64,000 nucleotides of DNA, from NCBI RefSeq assembly GCF_001436025.1, contig NZ_AZEQ01000015.1, positions 1 to 64,000 on the forward strand, written 5' to 3'. Positions 1-8,260 of the stretch are shown here, in pieces. The notes beneath the pieces were generated by a model. The model was not told the DNA's origin, made no database searches, and saw nothing but the letters and a program-made list of their open reading frames with translations. The position numbers and the translations under genes are program-made. Each line of letters starts with the position of its first letter. Positions within the stretch are counted from its first letter, which is position 1. The stretch comes from Limosilactobacillus mucosae DSM 13345 (GTDB lineage Bacteria > Bacillota > Bacilli > Lactobacillales > Lactobacillaceae).

Positions 1-33
1 CTCTTCTAAGCAATTTCTAATTTCGTTGTAATC

Positions 34-62
34 ATACTATAATGATCACCACTGATTGTCAA
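34..62 (-). promoter_or_regulatory. Possible promoter reading leftward out of the window
   Basis: On the minus strand a perfect -35 TTGACA (57-62) lies 17 nt from TAGTAT (34-39), or 15 nt from TATAGT (36-41). The served gene would start left of the window, so this cannot be confirmed here. Confidence 0.35.
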
Positions 63-83
63 CCATAAATTGAGATTTTTTTG

Positions 84-944
84 CTAATTCCACCATAACT
101 TGATCAAAGCCTGCGTGCCATCATTGCCCAGCTGTTTTTCATCAACCAGAATTTCATACAGACGCGCGGCTTCCTTAGTCGCCGGCAACTCTAGCTTCAT
201 CCGCGCAGCCTCGTCAAGCGCAATTCGCAGATCCTTCAAGAAATGCTTGGCGAAAAAGCCCGGCGTAAAGTCGTTTTTAAGAATACGGGGCGCATAGTTG
301 TCCAGACTCCAATTGGCCGCGGCACCCCCACCGACCGTCTTGATCACCGTTGCCAGATCCAGACCGGCAGCCTTAGCATACGCAAGCATCTCGCACATTC
401 CAGTCATCGTTCCCGCGATCATGATCTGGTTGGCCATCTTGGCATGCTGACCACTGCCGGCAGGACCAAACCAGTTGACGTCCTGACCAATCTGTTTAAA
501 CAGCGGCGTTAAATATTCGCAATCAGCCTTTTGACCACCCACCATGATCGTCAGCGTGCCGTTTTTTGCTCCCAGATCACCGCCCGAAACTGGTGCATCC
601 AAAATATGCACGCCAGCTGGAGCCGCAGCGGCAATTCTTTGGTCCAGAGCTGGCCGACTGGTGGTCATATCAATCAGGTACTGACCAGCAACTGCTCCGC
701 TCAACAAACCATCTTCGCCAAAATAGATCTGCTCAACGTCTTTTGGATAGCCAACGATTGACATCACGACTTCACAGTTCTGCATTGCCAAAGCCGGCGT
801 GTCATACCATTTTGCGCCCAGGTCCAAAACTTTTTGAGCATGCTCCTTAGTTCGATTATAGATCTGGACTTGATTGCCCGCCTTGAGCAGATTGGCAATC
901 ATCCCAGTTCCCATCACACCGGTTCCAATAAAGCCAATTTTCAT
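84..944 (-). CDS. NAD(P)-dependent beta-hydroxyacid dehydrogenase (3-hydroxyisobutyrate dehydrogenase family)
   Basis: 286 residues, the normal length for this family of NAD(P)-linked oxidoreductases acting on small beta-hydroxyacids. The N-terminus begins with the Rossmann signature GFIGTGVMG. The substrate-binding motif DAPVSGG lies near residue 117, and the catalytic-lysine segment GSGQHAKMANQ near residue 165. A C-terminal helical dimerisation domain follows. The ATG is preceded by AGGTGA at good spacing. It is transcribed away from ribF after a terminator and appears monocistronic. The exact substrate (hydroxyisobutyrate, tartronate semialdehyde, a sulfo- or succinate semialdehyde) cannot be decided from sequence. 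Confidence 0.85.
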   Translation of the reverse strand: MKIGFIGTGVMGTGMIANLLKAGNQVQIYNRTKEHAQKVLDLGAKWYDTPALAMQNCEVVMSIVGYPKDVEQIYFGEDGLLSGAVAGQYLIDMTTSRPALDQRIAAAAPAGVHILDAPVSGGDLGAKNGTLTIMVGGQKADCEYLTPLFKQIGQDVNWFGPAGSGQHAKMANQIMIAGTMTGMCEMLAYAKAAGLDLATVIKTVGGGAAANWSLDNYAPRILKNDFTPGFFAKHFLKDLRIALDEAARMKLELPATKEAARLYEILVDEKQLGNDGTQALIKLWWN

Positions 945-1050
945 CGTATCACCTCACGATTGATTTGCGTTTATTTTAACACGCTGCTGACTTAAAATTG
1001 GCAGTTCTTTTTTGATCAATTCCAAGCCATTCCACCCGCCTGCAGGCAAT

Positions 1051-1084
1051 AAAAAACGGTGCCGGTAAAAAAGCGGCACCGTTT
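1051..1084 (-). terminator. Intrinsic terminator after ribF
   Basis: Perfect 11-bp arms (1054-1064 and 1074-1084) are followed on the minus strand by six T. It lies 10 nt beyond the ribF stop. Confidence 0.85.
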
Positions 1085-1093
1085 GCTTTTAAT

Positions 1094-2068
1094 TTATTGC
1101 AGAATCTGACCTGGCAGAGCCTTGAGATTTTGCAGCGTCAGTTCCGAATGATGCTGATCAAGCCGCATCTGCGCAATCAAGTCATCCACACTGTCAAACT
1201 TGACCTCGCCGCGCAGTCGTTTGATCCAGCGCACCTGCACGTTTTCGCCATAGATCAGCTGATTAAAGTCAAACAAATTGATTTCAAGCGTTTTCTCATT
1301 GTGATCGCCAAACGTAACGTTGCGACCTACGCTGGCCATCCCATCATACCAGCGTTCGCCGATTTTAAGCTGAACAACGTACACACCGATTGCCGGCAGC
1401 CATTCCAACTCAGGCCAGGCAACGTTAGCCGTGGGAAAACCCAGCGTCCGGCCCCGCGCAAAGCCATGCACGACGACACCCGAAGTCTGGTAGTAGTATC
1501 CTAAAAGCTCATTGGCCGATTGCACATCGCCAAGCTCAAGCAGCTCTCTGATACGCGTTGAACCAACCTTATGATTATCCTGCAGCGTCATTTTGTCAAC
1601 GATTACTACCTCAAACCGTCCCTGGGCAAAGTTCTTTAGCTGCGCCATATTGGCCACGCTGGGATCTGCTCCATAAGTATGGTCATAGCCAGCTACGGCA
1701 ACCTGCGTATGAAAGCCTACCAGATATTGATCCACAAACGTCTGCGGATCTAAAGCCGACAGTGCCGAAGTAAGATTAACCAGATAAACGCGATCGACTC
1801 CCAGCTGCTTTAGCAAATCCAATTTGCGCGGCAGCGGCGTTAGATAATGAACGCCGCCAGCTGGATACTGCTGATAGACGATCTCAGGCCGATGATCATA
1901 AGTCAAGATGGCTAGCGGCAGCCCTTTTTCATCAGCAATGCGACGCGCCGTTTTGATTACCGCCTGGTGGCCACGATGAATGCCATCAAAAAAGCCCATT
2001 GCCAAAACAACTGGTCCAGCTGGTATCAACGCCGGATCAAATGGATGATGAATCTTAATAACCTGCAT
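1094..2068 (-). CDS. ribF: Bifunctional riboflavin kinase / FAD synthetase
   Basis: 324 residues. The enzyme converts riboflavin to FMN and then FAD. The N-terminal nucleotidyltransferase half shows GFFDGIHRGH near residue 26 and a TRIRELLELGD segment near residue 172, typical of FAD synthetases. The C-terminal flavokinase half starts near residue 185 and carries the GFPTANV motif. The ATG has AGGTGGG upstream. It sits 9 nt after truB, the usual truB-ribF pair, so the two are almost certainly cotranscribed, and a terminator follows. Both catalytic halves look intact. Confidence 0.97.
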   Translation of the reverse strand: MQVIKIHHPFDPALIPAGPVVLAMGFFDGIHRGHQAVIKTARRIADEKGLPLAILTYDHRPEIVYQQYPAGGVHYLTPLPRKLDLLKQLGVDRVYLVNLTSALSALDPQTFVDQYLVGFHTQVAVAGYDHTYGADPSVANMAQLKNFAQGRFEVVIVDKMTLQDNHKVGSTRIRELLELGDVQSANELLGYYYQTSGVVVHGFARGRTLGFPTANVAWPELEWLPAIGVYVVQLKIGERWYDGMASVGRNVTFGDHNEKTLEINLFDFNQLIYGENVQVRWIKRLRGEVKFDSVDDLIAQMRLDQHHSELTLQNLKALPGQILQ

Positions 2069-2077
2069 CTATCCCAC

Positions 2078-2971
2078 CTACTTTGTCGACAGCATCTTCA
2101 GCGGTTTATAGAGCTGATCTTTTGCCTGATACAGTGCCTTGACCTCGCCTTGATAAGTCAGCGCGATCTCAGGTTCTTGGGTGTTCAGACCGCTCAGCCA
2201 GCCGCCATTTTGAACCTTTTTCCATTGCGCTTCCGTCAATTCAAGATGTGGATAGTTCTGCAAGGCATAGTCCATTGGATAGACATAGCGATTCATAATC
2301 TGGGCTTCCATGGCATCTTGAATATCGCTTAGACTCAGGGTCTGATCCAATTCAAAGCCGCCACTCTTAGTTCGTGTCAGACTGCTCATTACGCCAGGAT
2401 AGCCTAACTTTTCTGCCAGATCATAGGCCAATGTCCGCACGTAGGTTCCCTTGCTGCAGTCGACCACAAAACGAATCCGCTGCTGCTGCTTTTTTTCATC
2501 ATAGCTGGAAGCCGTCATTTCAAAGCGCGCAATGTGAACGTGACGCTTGGGACGTTCAACGGTTTCGCCAGCGCGGGCATATTCATAGAGCTTCTTGCCA
2601 TTAACCTTGATTGCCGAATACATCGGCGGAATCTGAACAATGTCACCGGTCAGCTCCTGCATGGCCTGCTTGATCGTGTCTTCATCAATTGGTGCCGTGA
2701 CTGGCTTTTGGGCCACGACTTCGCCATCCAGATCTTGAGTCGTCGTCGCCTGACCAACTAAAAGCTCGCCAACATATTGCTTACCCGAGGCCATCAAAAA
2801 CTCAACGACTTTGGTAGCCTGACCCACGCAGATCGGCAAGACGCCATCAACGTTTGGATCCAGCGTTCCTGAATGACCGATTTTTTTCGTGTGCAGAATT
2901 CGCCGCAACCGACTGACACAGTCAAAGCTGGTCATGCCGCGTTCTTTGTACAATGGAATAATCCCGTCCAA
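2078..2971 (-). CDS. truB: tRNA pseudouridine(55) synthase TruB
   Basis: About 297 residues. It isomerises U55 in the T-loop of elongator tRNAs. The catalytic aspartate lies in GTLDP near residue 43, and a PUA-like tail is present. A longer reading from the ATG at 2989 is open, but that ATG has no ribosome site. The TTG at 2971 has GGTGA 5 nt upstream and gives the family-typical N-terminus MDGIIPLYKERG, so I prefer it. It is cotranscribed with ribF. It lies just after a hairpin that ends the rbfA transcript, so it may depend on readthrough or an unseen promoter. Confidence 0.95.
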   Translation of the reverse strand: MDGIIPLYKERGMTSFDCVSRLRRILHTKKIGHSGTLDPNVDGVLPICVGQATKVVEFLMASGKQYVGELLVGQATTTQDLDGEVVAQKPVTAPIDEDTIKQAMQELTGDIVQIPPMYSAIKVNGKKLYEYARAGETVERPKRHVHIARFEMTASSYDEKKQQQRIRFVVDCSKGTYVRTLAYDLAEKLGYPGVMSSLTRTKSGGFELDQTLSLSDIQDAMEAQIMNRYVYPMDYALQNYPHLELTEAQWKKVQNGGWLSGLNTQEPEIALTYQGEVKALYQAKDQLYKPLKMLSTK

Positions 2972-2994
2972 AAATTTCACCGCTTTCATTTTTT

Positions 2995-3032
2995 GAAATA
3001 ATAAAAGGGGGCCGCAAGCTGGGCTCCCTTTT
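2995..3032 (-). terminator. Hairpin between rbfA and truB
   Basis: Inverted repeat AAAAGGG(A/G)GCC at 3003-3013 and 3022-3032 with one mismatch on the minus strand and a broken T tail. It could act as a leaky terminator between the infB operon and truB-ribF. Confidence 0.5.
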
Positions 3033-3038
3033 AACTGA

Positions 3039-3398
3039 TTATCGCTCCTGCTTGTGCAGCTGGTTGATCAATTGGTCGATCCGACTGCCATAAGCAACCG
3101 ATGGATCACGCTTAAACGTGAGCTCTGGAGTCTTGAAAATGTTAAGACGACTGCCCAGTTCGCTGCGAATCAGCCCTTTTGCCTTGTCCAGACCTTGTTG
3201 AGCCTTCTCGCCATCGCTGGCCTTGTCAGACAGCAGGCTGTAGTAGATCGTCGCCTGCTGCAGGTCGCCCGTAACGTCAACGCCCGTGATCGTGATGTCT
3301 TGAACTCGTGGATCACGCACGCGCTTTAAGAGGATGTCATCAACTTCACGCTGAATCTGTTCAGCCAGCCGATCCACCCGATAGCGTTTATTTGGCAT
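3039..3398 (-). CDS. rbfA: 30S ribosome-binding factor A
   Basis: 119 residues, full length for the family. A KH-fold cold-shock maturation factor that binds the 30S subunit near the 16S 5' end. Recognisable segments are the N-terminal [13 protein letters not shown] and the central [26 protein letters not shown]. The ATG follows AAGGAG. It is the last gene of the rimP-nusA-ylxR-ylxQ-infB-rbfA operon and starts 25 nt after infB. Confidence 0.96.
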   Translation of the reverse strand: MPNKRYRVDRLAEQIQREVDDILLKRVRDPRVQDITITGVDVTGDLQQATIYYSLLSDKASDGEKAQQGLDKAKGLIRSELGSRLNIFKTPELTFKRDPSVAYGSRIDQLINQLHKQER

Positions 3399-3423
3399 GT
3401 TTTTCTCCTTTAGCGACTAGAAG

Positions 3424-5622
3424 CTACTTAACGGGAACTTCCTTCATCTGGTAAGCTTCGATAACGTCGCCTTCCTTGATGTCATTGTAGTTTTGAATTG
3501 TCAGACCACATTCATAGCCCTGCTTGACTTCCTTGACATCGTCTTTGAAACGCTTCAGACTGCCCAGTTCGCCTTCGTAAACGACCACGCCGTCACGAAT
3601 CAGGCGGACCTTGGAATCACGCGTAATCTTGCCGTCGATGACCATCCCACCGGCAATCGTACCAATCTTGGAAGCCTTGTAGATTTGCCGAACTTCAACC
3701 TGACCAACCGTTTCTTCCTTGTAGACAGGTTCCAGCATCCCTTTCATGGCATCTTCAACTTCTTCAATCGCGTTGTAGATGACCCGGTGCAGCCGGATAT
3801 CGATGTTGTTTGATTCAGCCATGGACTTGGCCAGTGGCGTAGGGCGCACGTTAAAGCCAATGATAACGGCATTGGAAGCCTCGGCCAGCGTGACATCGGA
3901 TTCAGAAATGGCACCAACGGCCTTGTGGATGATGTCAACGCGAACGCCGTCAACCTTGATCTTTTCCAACGACTGAGCCAGGGCTTCAACGGAACCTTGC
4001 ACATCGGCCTTGATGATAACCGGCAGCGTCTTCATCTGACCCTTCTTCATCGTGGCAAACAAGTTGTCCAGCGTAACATGACTAGTCTTTTGCCGTTCTT
4101 CAACCAAGGCGCGCTTTGCCCGTTCCTCACCAGCTGCGCGGGCCGTCTTTTCATCGTCAAAGACTACGAAGCGATCCCCGGCTTCTGGCACGTCGTTTAA
4201 ACCAGTGATCTCAACTGGCGTAGATGGCGTAGCTTCCTTGATGCGGCGACCGTTTTCGTTGGTCATCGTCCGGACGCGGCCAAACGTGTTGCCGACAACG
4301 ATTGGGTCACCGACATGCATCGTACCTTGTTGAACCAGCAGCGTGGCCACGGGACCGCGACCTTGATCCAGCCGGGCTTCAACAACAGAACCCGCGGCAT
4401 TTTGATCTGGATTGGCCTTCAATTCCATCATTTCGGCCTGCAGCAGAATCATGTCGAGCAGTTCATCGATGTTCTTGCCAAACTTAGCTGAGATGTTGAC
4501 AAAGATCGTGTCGCCACCCCAGTCTTCTGGAATCAATTCATACTGGGCCAGTTCTTCGATAACCCGGTTTGGATTGGCACCTGGCTTGTCGACCTTGTTA
4601 ACGGCGACGATGATTGGCGTGTGGGCAGCCTTGGCGTGGTTGATGGCCTCAACCGTCTGTGGCATGACCCCGTCATCGGCAGCTACAACCAGGACTGTGA
4701 TGTCGGTAATGTTGGCACCACGCGCCCGCATTTCGGTAAAGGCGGCGTGACCTGGCGTATCCAAGAACGTGATCAGCTTGCCATTGTAGTCAACCTGGTA
4801 GGCACCAATTGCCTGCGTGATCCCACCGGCTTCAGAATCCGTAACGTGGGAGTGACGGATCTTGTCCAAAAGCGTTGTCTTACCGTGGTCAACGTGACCC
4901 ATAACCGTAACGACTGGTGGCCGCGATACCATGTGTTCCGTATTTTGGTTTTCTTGATCAAAGAATTTGTCCAAGTCGGCAATGTCTTCTTGAACCTTTT
5001 CCTTAGCTTCGATGCCATAATCAGCAGCCAAAAGCTCAATCGTGTCCGTATCCAGGGATTGGTTTTGGTTAACCATGACGCCAAGCATAAACAGCTTCTT
5101 GATGATTTCAGCTGCTGGGCGGTGCAAAAGCTTAGCCAGATCCTGCGCGTTCATGCCTTCCGTGTATTCAAGAACATCTGGCAATGGACGATCCTTACGC
5201 TGAGTTGGCTGCTGCTTTTTCACTTCGCGCATCCGTTGATTCTTGTTGTGCTTGTTGTTTTTATTGCGACGATTCTTCTTGTTGTTCTTGTTTTTGTTAA
5301 AAACGTGAACGCCACGGCCATTGTCATCATTGCCGCCACGGTTGTTGTTATTGTGGCGATTGTTGTTTTGAGACTGCTGACCTTTTTGCGGACGGCTGTT
5401 GTGTTCTGGGCGCTTTGGCTGTTCCTGCTTTGGCTGACTGGCCTTGGCAGCGGCTGGCTTATTGGTACCCTTGGCCATGCTGCGTAGACGGTTGGCTTCT
5501 TCTGAGGTCACGGAAGACATATGACTTTTCACCGTGATTCCCTCCTTTTTGGCCATATCCACCAAGTCCTTGCTTGGCATTTTCAGCTCTTTGGCTAGTT
5601 CGTAAATTCGTTCTTTGGCCAT
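3424..5622 (-). CDS. infB: Translation initiation factor IF-2
   Basis: 732 residues. GTPase that delivers fMet-tRNA to the 30S subunit. The N-terminus carries an IF2_N helical module ([18 protein letters not shown]). A low-complexity Lys/Asn/Gln/Arg linker at about residues 55-140 is very Asn-rich. The G domain follows with [20 protein letters not shown] and NKVD, then domains II-IV. The linker's short repeated AAC/AAT codons give long meaningless reading frames on the opposite strand. The ATG follows AAGGAG. It lies inside the nusA operon. Confidence 0.98.
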   Translation of the reverse strand: MAKERIYELAKELKMPSKDLVDMAKKEGITVKSHMSSVTSEEANRLRSMAKGTNKPAAAKASQPKQEQPKRPEHNSRPQKGQQSQNNNRHNNNNRGGNDDNGRGVHVFNKNKNNKKNRRNKNNKHNKNQRMREVKKQQPTQRKDRPLPDVLEYTEGMNAQDLAKLLHRPAAEIIKKLFMLGVMVNQNQSLDTDTIELLAADYGIEAKEKVQEDIADLDKFFDQENQNTEHMVSRPPVVTVMGHVDHGKTTLLDKIRHSHVTDSEAGGITQAIGAYQVDYNGKLITFLDTPGHAAFTEMRARGANITDITVLVVAADDGVMPQTVEAINHAKAAHTPIIVAVNKVDKPGANPNRVIEELAQYELIPEDWGGDTIFVNISAKFGKNIDELLDMILLQAEMMELKANPDQNAAGSVVEARLDQGRGPVATLLVQQGTMHVGDPIVVGNTFGRVRTMTNENGRRIKEATPSTPVEITGLNDVPEAGDRFVVFDDEKTARAAGEERAKRALVEERQKTSHVTLDNLFATMKKGQMKTLPVIIKADVQGSVEALAQSLEKIKVDGVRVDIIHKAVGAISESDVTLAEASNAVIIGFNVRPTPLAKSMAESNNIDIRLHRVIYNAIEEVEDAMKGMLEPVYKEETVGQVEVRQIYKASKIGTIAGGMVIDGKITRDSKVRLIRDGVVVYEGELGSLKRFKDDVKEVKQGYECGLTIQNYNDIKEGDVIEAYQMKEVPVK

Positions 5623-5640
5623 CGAATCACGCTCCTTTAT

Positions 5641-5967
5641 TTATTTTGTTGTTTCTTCAGCGTCGTTTGACAGTTCGATCATGCGCTTGGCAAAACCGGC
5701 CTGTTCAACGGCAACCACCGTTCGTGCCTGTCCAATCGCCTGACTTAGCTCGGCTTTATTGAATCGACAAATCAGTGGAATTTCATAATAATTACACTTA
5801 TTGATAAACTGCTTGACCGTGGAATGACCGGCGTCAGTTGCCAAAAAAACCAGCTTGGCTTGATGATTGCGGATCGATTTTAAAACCAATCCTTCCCCAG
5901 CCGTAATCTGACGGGCGCGCCGGGCTAATCCCAAAAGGTTCAAGATCTGCTGTTCTGAAGCTGTCAT
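5641..5967 (-). CDS. YlxQ-type L7Ae-family RNA-binding protein
   Basis: 108 residues with the small L7Ae/L30e fold pattern: an N-terminal LLGLARRARQITAGEG stretch, then VFLATDAG and the C-terminal IGQARTVVAVEQAGFA. B. subtilis YlxQ occupies the same slot between ylxR and infB, and kink-turn RNA binding is the family property. Its start overlaps the last base of the upstream gene, so translation is probably coupled. The precise cellular role is not settled for this family. Confidence 0.9.
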   Translation of the reverse strand: MTASEQQILNLLGLARRARQITAGEGLVLKSIRNHQAKLVFLATDAGHSTVKQFINKCNYYEIPLICRFNKAELSQAIGQARTVVAVEQAGFAKRMIELSNDAEETTK

Positions 5968-6263
5968 TAAACGTGACCGAACAGCTTGATCCGTTCCTGC
6001 AGGTGATCAGCATAGTCAATCAGCTGATCATAAAAGGCATCATCCAGCTTAACGCCGAATGCCTTGTCAAAAGTGCGTTCCTTCTTTGCCCGCGTGGCAA
6101 TCTTTACATCCGCGGCAATGTAGGCGCCGCGACCAGCCTTTTTACCGGTTGGGTCCACGCTGACTTCATCTTCTTTGTTGCGCACCACGCGAATCAGCTC
6201 TCGCTTGGGCATCATTTCGCCGGTAACGATGTCTTTGCGCATCGGTACTTTTCTCTTTTTCAT
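5967..6263 (-). CDS. YlxR-family nucleic-acid-binding protein (DUF448)
   Basis: 98 residues. The family signature is present: R-K-D near the N-terminus, then ELIRVVRNKE and the basic KKAGRGAYI loop. YlxR is a small RNA/nucleoid-binding regulator encoded between nusA and infB in Firmicutes. GGGGTGA precedes the ATG. The one-base overlap with the following ylxQ-type gene supports an operon. Confidence 0.93.
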   Translation of the reverse strand: MKKRKVPMRKDIVTGEMMPKRELIRVVRNKEDEVSVDPTGKKAGRGAYIAADVKIATRAKKERTFDKAFGVKLDDAFYDQLIDYADHLQERIKLFGHV

Positions 6264-6328
6264 TGTTTCACCCCGCTGCTCAATTTATTCCATTCAATCT
6301 TGCTTCAATTTCTTTTTCTATTGTAGTC

Positions 6329-7552
6329 TTATTCGCCATCCATTGCATCGTTTTGAGCATCGTCAGCGAAATCATCAGTTTGATCTTCGACAGCCGGTGC
6401 CTCGCTGGATGGCTTGATGTCAATCTTGTACTTGGTCAGCTGAGCAGCCAGACGAACGTTTTGACCACGCTTGCCGATTGCCAGCGACAACTGATCGTCC
6501 GGTACGTAGACCGTGCAGCCATGATGAACCTTGACGATCTTGTTGCCTTCGTGATCAACGCTGCCCGTATCCTCTTCTTCACCGTTGTTGTCGTCAAAGT
6601 CCAGGCGGTCAACCGTAGCTGGCTTCAAGGCATTCTTGATGAAGATCGCTGGGTCAGAGCTGTATTCGATGATATCGATGTTTTCGCCGCCCAGTTGGTT
6701 GACGATTGCCTGAACCCGGGCGCCTCGTGGACCAACACAGGTACCAACCGGATCGATGTTCGGGTCTTTTGAAGCTACGGCAACCTTGGAACGATCGCCG
6801 GCTTCCCGTGCACTGCCCTTCCATTCGATTGGGCCGTTTTGTTCCTTGAGTTCGGGAACCTCTTTTTCAAACAAGCGCTTGAGCATGCCTGGATCCGTCC
6901 GGCTTACCAAGACCAGCGGACCACGGTATTGACGCTTTTGCGTGCCATCTGGCTGCTGCATTGGCTTGGCATCGGCTACCTTGTAGATGTAGACCTGGAC
7001 GCGATCGTGAATCCGGTACTCTTCGTTAGGCATCGTCTGACGCTTGCTCAAGCCGGCTTCCACACCATCGCCAAGGTCAATGTAGATAAAGCGGTTGTCT
7101 TCACGAGAGACTTCCCCTTCAACCAATTCATTCAGCATTTTGTCATACTTGTTGATGACCCGGTCGCGTTCAGCCTCACGCAGTTTTTGCAGGACGATGT
7201 TTTTAGCCGTTTGCGCTGCCAGGCGGCCAAAGTCATGCGGCGTCACTTCTTCTTGGAAAGTGTCGCCCAGGCTGTAGCCATGGCTCTTTTCCCAGGCATC
7301 GTGCAGACTGATTTGTTCTTTAGGGTTTTCAACTTCGGCCACGACCGTCTTGTCAGAAAAGACCTTGAACTCACCCGTGTTTTCATCGATCTTTACTTCA
7401 ACGTTGCTGGCGTTGTAGTTGGTCTTGTAGGCCTTTTCCAAAGCATCCGTCAATGCTTCGATAACGACTTCCTTCTTGATGCCCTTTTCCTTTTCCAGGA
7501 CGTTCATGGCATCAAGCAGTTCTTGTGCTTGCTTTTGCTTCTTAGTGCTCAT
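6329..7552 (-). CDS. nusA: Transcription termination/antitermination factor NusA
   Basis: 407 residues, the length seen in Firmicutes that lack the C-terminal acidic repeats. Domains in order are the RNA-polymerase-binding N-domain (1-130), S1 (about 135-200), KH1 and KH2 (about 205-365, with DPVGTCVGPRGARVQAIVNQL and LAIGKRGQNVRLAAQL), and a short acidic tail. NusA modulates pausing and stimulates intrinsic termination. AAAGGAG precedes the ATG. It lies second in the rimP-infB operon. Confidence 0.98.
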   Translation of the reverse strand: MSTKKQKQAQELLDAMNVLEKEKGIKKEVVIEALTDALEKAYKTNYNASNVEVKIDENTGEFKVFSDKTVVAEVENPKEQISLHDAWEKSHGYSLGDTFQEEVTPHDFGRLAAQTAKNIVLQKLREAERDRVINKYDKMLNELVEGEVSREDNRFIYIDLGDGVEAGLSKRQTMPNEEYRIHDRVQVYIYKVADAKPMQQPDGTQKRQYRGPLVLVSRTDPGMLKRLFEKEVPELKEQNGPIEWKGSAREAGDRSKVAVASKDPNIDPVGTCVGPRGARVQAIVNQLGGENIDIIEYSSDPAIFIKNALKPATVDRLDFDDNNGEEEDTGSVDHEGNKIVKVHHGCTVYVPDDQLSLAIGKRGQNVRLAAQLTKYKIDIKPSSEAPAVEDQTDDFADDAQNDAMDGE

Positions 7553-7567
7553 TTTGCTGCTCCTTTA

Positions 7568-8044
7568 TTAAAACTTGATTGCTAAGCGAGCCTTGGCAAT
7601 TTTTTTACGATCCAGCGTAATCGTCTTGTGTCGCGTCTTATCCAAATAATCCAAGGTTAAGCTGTCAGGCGTCAGATCAGTCATCGTACCCTCATAGACC
7701 TTGCGGCCGTCAACTGCCTGGTACAGTGAGACATGAATATATTCGTTCAGTGCCCGCTGATAGTCGCTTTCCTTTTTTAAAGGCCGTTCCGCACCTGGTG
7801 AAGATACTTCTAAAAAGTATGCCTGGGGAATCGGGTCTGGGTCGGCATTATCCAGCGCCTCGCTCAGCTGATCGCTAACCGTGGCACAGTCTTCCAGCGT
7901 AATGCCGCCGTCTTTGTCGATGTAGACTCTTAAATACCAGCTTTGTCCTTCTTTGACAAATTCGATATCATACAGCTCAAAGTCATGCTCGGTCAAGATC
8001 GGCTCAACCAGCTTTTCGACCGCGTCAACCACCGTACTGCTCAA
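7568..8044 (-). CDS. rimP: Ribosome maturation factor RimP
   Basis: 158 residues. Needed for 30S assembly. The start chosen is TTG at 8044, which has a perfect GGAGG (8053-8057) 8 nt upstream and gives the family-like N-terminus [17 protein letters not shown]. Upstream ATGs at 8065 and 8086 are in frame; the ATG at 8086 has a weaker GGGAG site, and they would add 7 or 14 atypical residues. The segment DIEFVKEG and the motif [13 protein letters not shown] are diagnostic. First gene of the operon, just below the promoter at 8123-8151. Confidence 0.95.
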   Translation of the reverse strand: MSSTVVDAVEKLVEPILTEHDFELYDIEFVKEGQSWYLRVYIDKDGGITLEDCATVSDQLSEALDNADPDPIPQAYFLEVSSPGAERPLKKESDYQRALNEYIHVSLYQAVDGRKVYEGTMTDLTPDSLTLDYLDKTRHKTITLDRKKIAKARLAIKF

Positions 8045-8122
8045 ATCCGCCACCTCCAATTTCATTGCAATAAAAAGAGCGAGCATTGCTGCTCACTCCC
8101 TAACGAGTTATTCACTATAGAT

Positions 8123-8151
8123 AGTATAGCATCTTTATTCTGGCTTAGCAA
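8123..8151 (-). promoter_or_regulatory. Promoter of the rimP-nusA-infB operon
   Basis: -35 TTGCTA (8146-8151), 17-nt spacer, -10 TATACT (8123-8128). The predicted start near 8116 gives a leader of about 70 nt before the rimP TTG. Confidence 0.75.
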
Positions 8152-8260
8152 CCATGAGCAGCATTTGCCCACTGATCAGACTAAAATCAGGATCGTAAAA
8201 ACCAGCCTGAAACTTATTTGATCAGATTACCAGCCATGGCAGTCAACGATTCAGCCGCGG

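Noticed and set aside
4621-5487. Long plus-strand frame opposite infB (288 codons)
   Set aside because: Shadow of the Lys/Asn-rich IF-2 linker; hydrophobic low-complexity translation, no SD, no family resemblance.
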